Positions 18,255 to 27,316 of a DNA stretch of 64,000 bases are shown one piece after another. The stretch lies in assembly GCF_026672255.1 (NCBI RefSeq), contig NZ_JAPOHA010000010.1:44817-108816 (forward strand). Reading direction: 5' to 3'. The notes under the pieces are model-generated. The model searched no databases. It was not told the DNA's origin and saw only the letters and a list, made by a program, of their open reading frames with translations. A program made the position numbers and the translations under genes. Position 1 is the first letter of the stretch. Each line of letters opens with the position of its first letter. The stretch comes from Caproiciproducens galactitolivorans (lineage in GTDB: Bacteria; Bacillota; Clostridia; Oscillospirales; Acutalibacteraceae).

Positions 18255-19115
18255 ATGGCAGTAAAGAAACGCGGCCTTGGAAAAGGCTTAGACGCGATTT
18301 TCGCGGAAAACGATACCGAAGACCGCAATGCGGCGGTTTCGCTGAAAATCAGCGAGATTGAACCCAACCGCGCGCAACCCAGAAAAGATTTTAATGAAGA
18401 AGCGCTTGCCGAGCTAGCCGATTCCATTTCACAGCACGGCGTTTTGCAGCCGCTTCTGGTTCGGCCGATTGTCGGCGGAGGATATCAGATTGTAGCGGGG
18501 GAACGCCGCTGGCGCGCCGCGCGCATGGCGGGTGTTGCCGAAGTTCCCGCAGTGATTCGGGAGATGTCCGACGGCGAGGTAATGGAACTTGCGCTGATTG
18601 AAAATTTACAGCGTGAAGACCTGAATCCGCTCGAAGAAGCGCAGGGTTACCAGTCTTTGATGGACACCTACGGACTGACGCAGGAGGAAGTCTCCAAAAC
18701 CGTTGGAAAATCACGCCCGACGGTGGCAAACGCGCTCCGGCTTTTGAATTTGCCGAAGGCAATCCTCGATATGGTGCATTCCGGAAGCCTTTCCGCGGGG
18801 CATGCCCGCACGCTTCTGAGTTTTCCGAATCCTACGGAAATGTTAAAAGCGGCGAAATTGGTTCTGGAGCAGGGTATTTCGGTGCGCGAACTGGAAAAAC
18901 TGGGAAAAAAGGCAAACGAACGCCTGAACCATGCCGAACCGCTGCCGAAGGCAAAGAAAAAGATTCGCTATTTCAGCGAAGTCGAGCTTGCACTGAACGA
19001 GCATTTGGGCCGCAAGGTACAGGTCAGCGGCACGCGAAAGCGCGGCGTACTGCAAATTGAGTTTTACGGGGAAGAGGATTTGGGAGAACTCGTAAAACTT
19101 TTCAACAGAGATTAA
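18255..19115 (+). CDS. parB: Chromosome partitioning protein ParB (Spo0J)
   Basis: ParB is a CTP-dependent clamp that loads at parS and spreads on DNA to organise the origin. The 286 residues contain KRGLGKGLDAIF at the N-terminus, the region ISEIEPNRAQPRKDFNEE, and the CTP motif AGERRWRAARMAG. IENLQREDLNPLEEAQGYQ, the helix-turn-helix TQEEVSKTVGKSRPTVANALRLL and a C-terminal dimerisation domain follow. GGGGGGAGAG precedes the ATG. It is clearly a paralogue of the Noc protein upstream, with the same domain order. Confidence 0.96.
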   Translation: MAVKKRGLGKGLDAIFAENDTEDRNAAVSLKISEIEPNRAQPRKDFNEEALAELADSISQHGVLQPLLVRPIVGGGYQIVAGERRWRAARMAGVAEVPAVIREMSDGEVMELALIENLQREDLNPLEEAQGYQSLMDTYGLTQEEVSKTVGKSRPTVANALRLLNLPKAILDMVHSGSLSAGHARTLLSFPNPTEMLKAAKLVLEQGISVRELEKLGKKANERLNHAEPLPKAKKKIRYFSEVELALNEHLGRKVQVSGTRKRGVLQIEFYGEEDLGELVKLFNRD

Positions 19116-19160
19116 CACGACGGTGGAAAATAAAACAGAATCGAAAAAGGAGTTCAAAAC

Positions 19161-20438
19161 ATGCTTGATATTAAACTGATTCGCAGCAATCCGGAAAAAA
19201 TAAAAGCCGGCGCAAAAAAGCGCTGCATTGATGTAGACGCGCTGGTGGACGATATTCTGAAAATCGACGAGGAACGCCGTGACGTTACCGGAAAAGTGGA
19301 GAACATGAAGGCCGAACAGAATGCGGCGACAAAGAAAATTCCACAGATGAAAAAAGCAGGTGAGGATACCACTCAGCTGATGGCGGACCTGAAAGCCCTT
19401 TCCGAAAAAATCAAGGCGGCCGACGGCGAACTCGGCGAACTGGAGGAAAAGCAGAAGACGCTGCTGCTGTCCCTTCCGAATATGCCGGACGAAGACCTTT
19501 TGGAGGGCGGCAAGGAAAACAACAAGCCCCTTCGTTTCTATAAGGAACAGCCGAAGTTCGATTTTGAGCCGAAAAACCATGTGGAACTCTGCGAAAGCCT
19601 CGGCATGATCGACTACCAGCGCGGCGCAAAGCTGGCCGGAGCCGGTTCCTGGGTATACCGCGGCATGGGCGCGCGCATGGAGTGGGCTTTATTGAACTTC
19701 TTTATCAGCGAACATCTGAAAGACGGCTACGAACTGATTCTTCCGCCGCACATGCTGAACTATGAGTGCGGTTATGTCGCCGGCCAGTTCCCGAAATTCA
19801 CCGATGAAGTCTACTGGATTCAGAATCCGACCAGCAACGATAAGAAATTCATGCTTCCCACCGCGGAAACCGCTCTGGTCAACCTGCACCGCGACGAGGT
19901 GCTTACCATGGACGAGCTTCCGCGCAAATATATTGCGTACACCCCCTGCTACCGAAGAGAGGCCGGCAGCTACCGTTCCGAGGAGCGCGGCATGATCCGC
20001 GGCCACCAGTTCAATAAGGTGGAAATGGTGCAGTACACCGCGCCGGACAAGTCGGACGAGGCTTTTGCGGAGCTTGTCGGAAAAGCGGAGAAGCTTGTGC
20101 AGAAGCTGGGCCTGCATTACCGCCTGAGCAAGCTTGCCGCGGGCGACTGCTCATTCTCCATGGCGCGTACGTACGACATTGAAGTCTGGATTCCGAGCAT
20201 GGAGATTTACAAGGAGGTCAGCTCCGCTTCCAACGCAAGGGATTATCAGGCGAGAAGAGGCAATGTGAAGTTCCGCGGGGAGGACAAGAAATTACAGTTC
20301 GTCCACACGCTGAATGCTTCCGGCCTTGCAACCAGCCGCGTGATTCCCGCCCTTGTGGAGCAGTATCAGAATGCCGACGGCAGCGTAACCGTGCCGGAGG
20401 TTCTGCGTCCGTTCATGGGCTGCGACATCATAAAATAA
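19161..20438 (+). CDS. serS: Serine-tRNA ligase
   Basis: SerS charges tRNA-Ser. It is a class II synthetase of 425 residues. An N-terminal coiled-coil arm (about residues 30-100) contacts tRNA. The catalytic core follows with motif 2 CYRREAGSYRSEERGMIRGHQF and motif 3 near the end (TLNASGLATSRVIPALVEQYQ). AAAAAGGAG lies before the ATG. It follows parB by 45 bases and shows no T-box leader. A GC-rich hairpin (about 20450-20480) follows but has no T-tract. Confidence 0.97.
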   Translation: MLDIKLIRSNPEKIKAGAKKRCIDVDALVDDILKIDEERRDVTGKVENMKAEQNAATKKIPQMKKAGEDTTQLMADLKALSEKIKAADGELGELEEKQKTLLLSLPNMPDEDLLEGGKENNKPLRFYKEQPKFDFEPKNHVELCESLGMIDYQRGAKLAGAGSWVYRGMGARMEWALLNFFISEHLKDGYELILPPHMLNYECGYVAGQFPKFTDEVYWIQNPTSNDKKFMLPTAETALVNLHRDEVLTMDELPRKYIAYTPCYRREAGSYRSEERGMIRGHQFNKVEMVQYTAPDKSDEAFAELVGKAEKLVQKLGLHYRLSKLAAGDCSFSMARTYDIEVWIPSMEIYKEVSSASNARDYQARRGNVKFRGEDKKLQFVHTLNASGLATSRVIPALVEQYQNADGSVTVPEVLRPFMGCDIIK

Positions 20439-20509
20439 GAGAATGCAATGCCCCCCGCCGGAGGAAATGCCGCAGGGGGCGTCACTTTACATAAAAATGA
20501 GGTGTAATC

Positions 20510-21283
20510 ATGGATAAAGCGGATTTGATCGGAGAATATTCCAGAAAGGTGCGCGTCGCGAGCTACCAGGTCGGGGCGCAGCGGCAGTTAAAGCTCAGCA
20601 TGCTGCTGCGCATGTGTCAGGAAGTAAGCCAGCAGCATCTTGACCTGTTTGGTTTTAGCTATGAAAAAATGTATGAGGACAACATCGTGTTCCTGCTGAT
20701 TACGAGCCGGATGAAAATCCGGCGGATGCCGCTGCACAATGAAGAAGTAACGGTGAAAACGCATCCGCGCGGGGTGTGCGGCGCGCAGTTTTACCGTGAT
20801 TTTAAGGCTTACAGCGGGGACGAAGAGATCATTGACGTCATGCAGACTACCGTCGCGGCGGACCCGCAGACGCACAAAATCCTCCGGCCGAGAGTATTTC
20901 TGGATTACGTGGGCTTTCCCGGTACAAAAGTTTCCCCGGAGGAACGGATCGGGAAAGCGGAAATACCGGAAAACCTGCCCTTTGTGGGGGAAAGGCCGAT
21001 CCGCTATTCCGATATCGATTTCAACTATCATCTGAACAACACCGTTTACGGCGATATTGTAACGGATTTCCTTCCGGGCGGAGCCGAGAACTGCCGCTAC
21101 AGCGAGGTGCGGATCAATTACATCAATGAAAGCGCGCTGGGCGACGTTCTGAAGATTTACGCCGCGAAACAGGACGGGAAGGTGCGGATGAAAGGCATGA
21201 ATGCGCGCGGCTGCGGATTCACCGCAACGGCAACGGTTCTGCCAATGGATGGAATGCCGGATTATTCGAAAAAATTCGGTTGA
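20510..21283 (+). CDS. Acyl-ACP thioesterase (FatA/FatB family)
   Basis: This 257-residue double-hotdog protein is expected to hydrolyse acyl-ACP and release fatty acids. The first hotdog has YQVGAQRQLKLSMLLRMCQEVS and the strand FLLITSRMKIRRMPLHNEEVTVKTHP. The second has RYSDIDFNYHLNNTVYGDIVTDFLP, the usual N-x-H catalytic neighbourhood, and ALGDVLKIYAA. Bacterial members of this family are common in clostridia and release short or medium chains. It has its own ribosome site (GAGGTG). The guaB promoter overlaps its stop codon. Chain-length preference cannot be read from the sequence. Confidence 0.88.
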   Translation: MDKADLIGEYSRKVRVASYQVGAQRQLKLSMLLRMCQEVSQQHLDLFGFSYEKMYEDNIVFLLITSRMKIRRMPLHNEEVTVKTHPRGVCGAQFYRDFKAYSGDEEIIDVMQTTVAADPQTHKILRPRVFLDYVGFPGTKVSPEERIGKAEIPENLPFVGERPIRYSDIDFNYHLNNTVYGDIVTDFLPGGAENCRYSEVRINYINESALGDVLKIYAAKQDGKVRMKGMNARGCGFTATATVLPMDGMPDYSKKFG

Positions 21284-21308
21284 AATTGAATGCACGGAAT
21301 GATATAAT
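21280..21308 (+). promoter_or_regulatory. Predicted sigma-A promoter of guaB
   Basis: TTGAAA (21280-21285, over the previous stop codon) and TATAAT (21303-21308) have a 17-base spacer. The leader of about 95 bases shows no recognisable purine riboswitch. Confidence 0.6.
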
Positions 21309-21391
21309 AACAAAATATATTAAAATAAGATAAGAAGAGAAAGCGGCGCGGAAAGCGGTTTGCGGCGGCGCAAAATTGTAACAGAATGTGA

Positions 21392-22879
<1,488 letters not shown>

Positions 22880-23268
22880 GTAGAATTCAATATAAATTAT
22901 ACAGAGGGGATTCATTCCGGAAAGAATTTAGGAAACGCGTTGTCCTGACGGGCTTTCCGGAATACCCCTTCCCAGTTCCTTCCTTATGGGCGGAATCGCA
23001 TCAGGCAGAGCCGCGGGTGTCCTTACGCAAGGCCGGAGAATATTCCGGGAAACCGGCGCACGGTGCGTCTGCCCGTAATTGGAATTGGAAATGATACGGT
23101 TCAGAAATCTGTGTTACGCTTGCGCAAAAGAAGCGGACGAGCAGTTCACCTCATGCGGAATAATTGCGCCGGACGCGGCGGCCCGCCGAAGGTTCGCGCC
23201 TGTTTTGCCCGGGAAATTCCAAATGCGCGAGGAAATATTTTGAATTTAAGATATTTTGCAAAAATATG
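22880..23268. other. Gene-free spacer between guaB and the tRNA cluster
   Basis: This stretch of about 390 bases has no supported gene. It contains an 11-base inverted repeat at 22914-22963, a copy of the GGACGAGCAG motif at 23135-23144, and a partial match to the Noc-binding consensus (TTTGCCCGGGAAAT at 23204-23217, 12 of 14). It may encode a structured RNA, but nothing known is recognised. Confidence 0.4.
22914..22963 (+). repeat. Inverted repeat after guaB
   Basis: ATTCCGGAAAG (22914-22924) and CTTTCCGGAAT (22953-22963) are perfect complements with a 28-base loop. Outside the arms GGGG and CCCC can extend the stem. There is no T-tract, so it is not a classic terminator. Confidence 0.55.
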
Positions 23269-23298
23269 TTGACAAAACACCATTGCATAGGTTATAAT
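23269..23298 (+). promoter_or_regulatory. Promoter of the tRNA cluster
   Basis: Perfect hexamers TTGACA (23269-23274) and TATAAT (23293-23298) are separated by 18 bases, about 40 bases before the tRNA-Met. Confidence 0.8.
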
Positions 23299-23338
23299 AT
23301 AAAACGCTCCGCTTTTGAAATTTCAAAGCGGTATATAT

Positions 23339-23415
23339 GGCGGCATAGCTCAGTTGGCTAGAGCATTCGGTTCATACCCGGAGTGTCATTGGTTCAAATC
23401 CAATTGCCGCTACCA
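23339..23415 (+). tRNA. tRNA-Met (anticodon CAT)
   Basis: The 77-base gene starts GGCGGCA and ends TGCCGCT plus ACCA, with encoded CCA. The D arm is AGCTCAGTTGG, the anticodon loop TTCATAC and the T arm GGTTCAAATCC. The paired first base (G1-U72) suggests elongator rather than initiator. A tRNA-Ile with modified CAT cannot be excluded. Confidence 0.93.
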
Positions 23416-23420
23416 TATAA

Positions 23421-23495
23421 GGCCCGGTGGTCAAGCGGTTAAGACACCGCCCTTTCACGGCGGTTTCACGAGTTCGAATCTCGTCCGGGTCACCA
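23421..23495 (+). tRNA. tRNA-Glu (anticodon TTC)
   Basis: The 75-base gene starts GGCCCGG and ends CCGGGTC plus ACCA. The anticodon loop CTTTCAC is closed by CCGCC/GGCGG, and the T arm is AGTTCGAATCT. It lies five bases after tRNA-Met in the same transcript. Confidence 0.95.
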
Positions 23496-23504
23496 AAAGC
23501 AATG

Positions 23505-23525
23505 TACCCTCGAAGTTCGGGGGTA
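23505..23525 (+). terminator. Weak hairpin between tRNA-Glu and tRNA-Val
   Basis: TACCCTCG pairs with CGGGGGTA around the loop AAGTT. The following TATTTCAT is only weakly T-rich, so it may be a processing hairpin rather than a terminator. Confidence 0.35.
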
Positions 23526-23535
23526 TATTTCATAT

Positions 23536-23612
23536 GGACGCATAGCTCAGCCGGTTAGAGCGCTCGCCTCACACGCGAGAGGTCATGGGTTCGAGTCCCC
23601 TTGTGTCCACCA
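23536..23612 (+). tRNA. tRNA-Val (anticodon CAC)
   Basis: The 77-base gene starts GGACGCA and ends TGTGTCC plus ACCA. The anticodon loop is CTCACAC, the D arm AGCTCAGCCGG and the T arm GGTTCGAGTCC. The last 17 bases before CA recur with one mismatch at 24313, suggesting that this gene served as an attachment site. Confidence 0.95.
23594..23610 (+). repeat. att-like direct repeat, copy 1 (3' end of tRNA-Val)
   Basis: AGTCCCCTTGTGTCCAC within tRNA-Val matches AGTCCCCCTGTGTCCAC at 24313-24329 in 16 of 17 positions. tRNA 3' ends duplicated in this way usually mark site-specific integration. Confidence 0.5.
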
Positions 23613-23616
23613 ATGA

Positions 23617-23645
23617 GAAAAAGCACCCGTTGGGTGCTCTTTTCT
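23617..23645 (+). terminator. Rho-independent terminator after tRNA-Val
   Basis: AGCACCC (23622-23628) and GGGTGCT (23632-23638) enclose GTT, preceded by an A-run and followed by CTTTTCT. It ends the tRNA transcript. Confidence 0.8.
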
Positions 23646-23649
23646 ATTT

Positions 23650-24180
23650 GAGGATATTAAGCTGTTTCGAAAACTGGGAATATCCATCAGTGATATTTCG
23701 CAAATGCAGCGTAAGGAACGATCCGTACAGGATTGTATGCAAAAATATTCGAAGATAGCCAGCATGAAAATTGATGAATTAAAAGTACAGAAAAAGCTTT
23801 TTGAAAAGATCGCGCAGGAGGCATCCGATGCGGACTTTGCTGTGGAAGAATATCTGGATTGTCTGGAAACGGAAGAACAGAACGGGGCAAAATTCTTTAA
23901 TATTGCATTTGACTTTATAATAAAAGCAAAAAATTATTTGGGGAAAGGGATGGAAGATTTGATGAAAAAAAGATTCGATATTGAACTGGACGAGACTCTA
24001 ACGTATCCAACCACTCAAAAGATTTGCAGTGTTATTGCAGAATTTTGTACCCAAACCCAGCAGGAATTTAAGTTTGTAAACAAGGAACGTCCGGTCACTT
24101 TTTCTTTGGCAGGTGATCTGTATCGTGCAGAAGTCAGGATGGCTCGGGGAGGATATATTTTATATTGCATAGAAATATAA
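23650..24180 (+). pseudogene. 5'-truncated MerR-family regulator
   Basis: The frame from 23650 reads EDIKLFRKLGISISDIS and then MQRKERSVQDCMQKY. This is the second half of a MerR winged helix followed by the usual coiled coil (KIDELKVQKKLFEKI) and an effector-type domain to 24180. The first helix-turn-helix is missing, and the frame runs back without a start into the tRNA-Val terminator. An internal ATG at 23704 could still give a 158-residue protein without a DNA-binding domain. The gene lies between the two copies of the tRNA-Val 3' end, so it is probably the remnant of an inserted element. Confidence 0.6.
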
Positions 24181-24312
24181 TTGAATTGTTTTTATTTGGT
24201 AATATCAGTATGATGAGAACCCCCGTGCAGGCTGGAAGAACCGGAACGGAAAACGAAAGAACGGGAAACCGGAGAGAATCGCGGAACGCGGGCTGAGCGA
24301 ACCCAACACCCC

Positions 24313-24329
24313 AGTCCCCCTGTGTCCAC
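24313..24329 (+). repeat. att-like direct repeat, copy 2
   Basis: AGTCCCCCTGTGTCCAC repeats the tRNA-Val 3' end with one mismatch and is followed 24 bases later by a strong terminator, as would be expected for the original downstream side of the tRNA gene. Confidence 0.5.
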
Positions 24330-24352
24330 GGGCGGGCCGCCGCCGGCAAGAC

Positions 24353-24385
24353 GCGCACTTCACTTTTGTGGAGTGCGCTTTCTTT
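24353..24385 (+). terminator. Rho-independent terminator
   Basis: GCGCACTTCAC (24353-24363), loop TTTT and GTGGAGTGCGC (24368-24378) are followed by TTTCTTT. It may be the original tRNA terminator displaced by an insertion. Confidence 0.75.
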
Positions 24386-24420
24386 ATGCAGAAAAACATG
24401 GTATCATTAGAAGAAAACCG

Positions 24421-24924
24421 ATGGAACGCATTCGGATAATCAGAAATTTGACGGAGGCGAGAGCTTTGGCGGAAATAAGTAAGAAATTAACGGTTCTGTC
24501 GCAAATTGCAAAGGAGCTGAACCGCCGACAAATTACATGGGCAATCGGGGCGTCTCTGCTTCTCTACCTCAAAGGCATGGTACAGGAATTCCATGATATT
24601 GATATTATGGTTGCGGAGGCAGATGCGGAAAAAGCAAAAAAGGTTCTTTTGTCCTTTGGAAAGCTGCTGCCCGCGGGCCCGAAGGGACAGTATAAGACAA
24701 AATACTTTTGGGAGTTTGATGTGGATGGCGTTGATATCGATATGATGGCGGGTTTTACCATCGTACACGATGGGATGGATTTCTATTTTCCGCTTGAAAA
24801 AGAGCAAATCAACGATTATACAGAAATCAACGGAGCAGTAATCCCTTTGCAATCCCTTGACGAGTGGCGTATTTATTATAAACTGATGGGCAGAACCGAT
24901 AAAATTGCTATCATGGATCGCTGA
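24421..24924 (+). CDS. Nucleotidyltransferase-fold protein
   Basis: This 167-residue protein contains ITWAIGASLLLYLKGMVQEFHDIDIMV, the G-[AGS]-S and D-x-D arrangement of small nucleotidyltransferase-fold proteins, and a third acidic strand VDIDMMAGF. Such folds occur in antibiotic nucleotidyltransferases and AbiEii-type toxins. Which, if any, applies is not shown. The ATG at 24421 has only a weak purine run upstream. It stands alone between two terminators beside the tRNA-Val scar, so it may be acquired DNA. No antitoxin-like partner is visible next to it. Confidence 0.65.
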   Translation: MERIRIIRNLTEARALAEISKKLTVLSQIAKELNRRQITWAIGASLLLYLKGMVQEFHDIDIMVAEADAEKAKKVLLSFGKLLPAGPKGQYKTKYFWEFDVDGVDIDMMAGFTIVHDGMDFYFPLEKEQINDYTEINGAVIPLQSLDEWRIYYKLMGRTDKIAIMDR

Positions 24925-24983
24925 ATTTCAATTTTTTACCCGGCCAATACCGAACAGGAAAAATAGATCATTTATCCACTATT

Positions 24984-25027
24984 GCCAAATGAAAACAGCA
25001 CCCGACCGGGTGCTGTTTTCATTTGGC
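24984..25027. terminator. Long perfect hairpin, bidirectional terminator
   Basis: Two 21-base arms (24984-25004 and 25007-25027) are perfectly complementary around a 2-base loop. The core is CAGCACCCG/CGGGTGCTG with A-run and T-run flanks, so it can terminate transcription in either direction. Confidence 0.85.
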
Positions 25028-25123
25028 GGTATCCGTAGCACGGGAACCGGGGAGCAATTCACGCTCCTCACAATACTTTATTGTATTCCTACAAAATTCA
25101 GCTTTTTTGCTCTGAAATTCCTA

Positions 25124-25173
25124 TTGAAAGCGATAGAATGTTATGCTATACTATATTACAACAATATAACATT
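25124..25173 (+). promoter_or_regulatory. Promoter and operator of first SIS gene
   Basis: TTGAAA (25124-25129) and TATACT (25147-25152) have a 17-base spacer. AATGTTAT (25137-25144) lies inside the spacer and its complement ATAACATT (25166-25173) lies downstream of the -10. The same half-sites occur at the promoters at 27235 and 32220, so the adjacent GntR regulator is the likely ligand. Confidence 0.65.
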
Positions 25174-25186
25174 ATAGGAGGGCAAT

Positions 25187-26182
25187 ATGTTAAATTTTGA
25201 TGAAGCGAAAGTGCTACAGGACCAAAAAAACGGAATCGGGCTGATTCCGCAGGCTGAGGCCATCGTTGACCGGATCTGCCAAAGAGGATATTCCAACATC
25301 TTCTACATCGGAATCGGCGGAACCGTGCTGTACGCCGGGCAGATGATGCATATCGTAAAACAGCTTGGGGCCACGGTGCCGTTTTACCTTGAGAACGCCG
25401 CCGATTTCTGCCTGGAAGGGAATCCTTTCCTGAACAAAGATTCCGTAGTGGTGATCGAGTCCGTTTCCGGAGATACAAAAGAAGTTGTAGAGGCGATGAA
25501 AAAAGTTCATCAAATCGGGGCGGAAATTATTGGATATATTGAAAAAAAGGGTAGTCCATTGTATGATATATGTGATAATATTATTAATACAACCGGAGCC
25601 GCGTATTACTTTTGGTACACGGTAACACTTCGTTTCCTCAAAAACGCCGGGCAGTTCGACGCATATGACAAATTTTTCTCCGAGATTGTCAATCTGCCGG
25701 AAAATGTCGTTCGGATTTACAAGGATGCGGATGAAGATGCAAAGGCCTATGCCGAAAAATACTGCGACGAACCGCTTACATACCTTGTCGGTTCCGGAAA
25801 TCTTGAAGACTGGGCAACCTGCCACGGTATGTGTATTATGGAGGAAATGCAGTGGATGCGCACAAGGCCGGTATCGGCGGCGAATTTCTTCCACGGAACG
25901 CTGGAAGTAATCGAAAGGGATACTCCGGTTATTCTGATCAAGGGCGAAGATAAGACCCGCCCCGAAATGGACCGCGTTGAGAATTTCGTGAACAGGATCA
26001 GCGCGAAGGTGATTGTATTTGACACAAAGAAATTCAAATTAAACGGAATCAGGGATGAGTTCCGGTGGATTCTGGCGCCGATCGTGATGCGCTCCGCATT
26101 CCAGAGGGTAAACGTGCATCTGGAATATTGCAGAAGGCATCCGCTCGAAATCAGAAGATACTACCGGAGACTGGACTACTGA
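25187..26182 (+). CDS. SIS-domain sugar-phosphate deglycase (FrlB-like)
   Basis: This 331-residue protein has two SIS domains. The first has YIGIGGTVLYAGQMMHI and VVVIESVSGDTKEVVEAM, and the second has TYLVGSGNLEDWATCHGMCIMEEMQWM, FFHGTLEVIERDTPVIL. This layout matches FrlB, which splits fructosamine-6-phosphates into glucose-6-phosphate and the amine. The nearby FrlD-like kinase and FrlO-type transporter support that role. It is the first gene after an operator-bearing promoter and is followed after 25 bases by the GntR gene. A second, different SIS paralogue lies at 32319, so the two may act on different Amadori or Heyns phosphates. Confidence 0.8.
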   Translation: MLNFDEAKVLQDQKNGIGLIPQAEAIVDRICQRGYSNIFYIGIGGTVLYAGQMMHIVKQLGATVPFYLENAADFCLEGNPFLNKDSVVVIESVSGDTKEVVEAMKKVHQIGAEIIGYIEKKGSPLYDICDNIINTTGAAYYFWYTVTLRFLKNAGQFDAYDKFFSEIVNLPENVVRIYKDADEDAKAYAEKYCDEPLTYLVGSGNLEDWATCHGMCIMEEMQWMRTRPVSAANFFHGTLEVIERDTPVILIKGEDKTRPEMDRVENFVNRISAKVIVFDTKKFKLNGIRDEFRWILAPIVMRSAFQRVNVHLEYCRRHPLEIRRYYRRLDY

Positions 26183-26207
26183 TTTCCGAAAAGAAGCAGG
26201 AGAGAGT

Positions 26208-26945
26208 ATGGAGGAGCTTATAAGAGAGAAAGGGACACCGCTTTATCTGCAGTTGGCAGACGAATTGAGAAAGCAGATTGAAGAAGGAAAACTGAAGGAG
26301 AATGAGAAGATTCTTACGGAAAAGGAACTGAGCGAGACGTATAACGTCAGCCGGATTACCGTACGGAAGGCGCTGGAAATTCTTACAGATGAAGATCTGC
26401 TTACCAGAAAGCAGGGAGTGGGTACGTTCGTGACCGGCAAGAAGCTGGTCAGAAACCTGAATATGCTTATGAGTTTCTCCCAAAACTGCATTCAGAACGG
26501 TGAGAAACCGGGGACAAAATTTCTGTCCGCGGATATCGTTAACGCGATGCCCAGCGATGTGAAATTTCTGCACATCCAGAAAGGCGAAAAAATCATACGT
26601 ATCCGCCGGCTGCGTTACTGCAACGACGTCCCGGTCATGCTGGAGGAAAACCATTTTCCGCGAAGGTTTGCCTTTCTCCTTTCGGAGGACTTGAATCAGC
26701 CGCTGTTCAGTACGCTTGCAGCCCACGATGTTATCCTGAAAACGGGAACGAAAAAAATAGGCATCTGCTATGCGACAAAGGAAGAGGCGCAGGAACTGGG
26801 CGTAAAGGAAAACGAAGCCCTTCTTTATATGTGGGACACCTGTGCCGATGCCGACGGGGCCCCTGTCTATTACGGCAAAAATATTATTAACGCCGACCGC
26901 TACACCTATATCCTGCAGCTGAATGTGGATGAGGATGGAAAATAA
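26208..26945 (+). CDS. GntR-family transcriptional regulator with UTRA domain (FrlR-like)
   Basis: This 245-residue protein has an N-terminal winged helix (residues 8-76, PLYLQLADELRKQIEEGKL to GVGTFVTGKK) and a C-terminal UTRA effector domain with IIRIRRLRYCNDVPVMLEENHF and the final INADRYTYILQLN. UTRA regulators bind sugar phosphates. FrlR in B. subtilis and E. coli controls fructosamine genes. It is co-transcribed with the SIS gene upstream and followed 150 bases later by a terminator. The ATAACATT-type inverted repeats in three local promoters are its probable operators. Confidence 0.85.
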   Translation: MEELIREKGTPLYLQLADELRKQIEEGKLKENEKILTEKELSETYNVSRITVRKALEILTDEDLLTRKQGVGTFVTGKKLVRNLNMLMSFSQNCIQNGEKPGTKFLSADIVNAMPSDVKFLHIQKGEKIIRIRRLRYCNDVPVMLEENHFPRRFAFLLSEDLNQPLFSTLAAHDVILKTGTKKIGICYATKEEAQELGVKENEALLYMWDTCADADGAPVYYGKNIINADRYTYILQLNVDEDGK

Positions 26946-27125
26946 TTAAAAACAGAGCCAATTTCGTTATGAATCCGGTATGGATTATCCACCAGCACGT
27001 TTTCCGGGCTGACGCCGTTCTGCGTTTTCACCCGGAGGATATCACCATGTTGTAAAAAGTGCAGGAAAAAAATCACAACCCGGCAATAAAAACATTCAAG
27101 GAGCAGCTTCGGCTGCTCCTTTTTG
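26946..27125 (+). terminator. Spacer ending in a rho-independent terminator after the GntR gene
   Basis: The hairpin is GGAGCAGC (27100-27107), loop TTCG, GCTGCTCC (27112-27119) and TTTTT. The 150 bases between the stop codon and the hairpin contain no gene I can support. From 27126 to 27234 nothing else is seen. Confidence 0.85.
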
Positions 27126-27234
27126 TGTTGAACAATGATACAAGTGCATGCATACAATACTTTTCCTGTTTTGCAGGATTTTTCACCCAAAAGCCAATAA
27201 GTCAACAAATTTCTTCGGGAAAGTTGAAAAATTA

Positions 27235-27304
27235 TTGACAGATTATCATATATATGATATAACAATATCAAGACAAATTATGATAATGTTATAATATGTT
27301 ATAA
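27235..27304 (+). promoter_or_regulatory. Promoter and operators of the frlD-like operon
   Basis: TTGACA (27235-27240) and TATAAC (27258-27263) have a 17-base spacer. ATAACA overlaps the -10, AATGTTAT lies at 27285-27292 and ATGTTATAA at 27296-27304. These are the half-sites also seen at 25137 and 32253, placed where a bound repressor would block initiation or clearance. Confidence 0.65.
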
Positions 27305-27316
27305 GGAAGTTTAAAA

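Noticed and set aside
19116..19160. T-box leader for serS
   Set aside because: The gap after parB is only 45 bases, too short for a T-box, and no T-box consensus is seen.
24256..24332. Possible degenerate second tRNA ending at the repeat copy 2
   Set aside because: The 60 bases upstream do not match any arm of tRNA-Val or form a cloverleaf. Only the 3' 17 bases match.
24984..25027. Possible CRISPR or transposon end because of the long perfect inverted repeat
   Set aside because: There is one copy only, no spacer periodicity, no nearby transposase, and the A-run/T-run flanks fit a bidirectional terminator.
26963..26972. DnaA-box-like TTATCCACC
   Set aside because: A single near-match far from the origin with no cluster. 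It is expected by chance in 64 kb.
26906..27271. Minus-strand frame containing HGDILRVKTQNGVSPENV after the GntR gene
   Set aside because: It runs through the terminator hairpin and the next promoter, and the start region is AT-rich noise. The protein-like segment is short and unrecognised.
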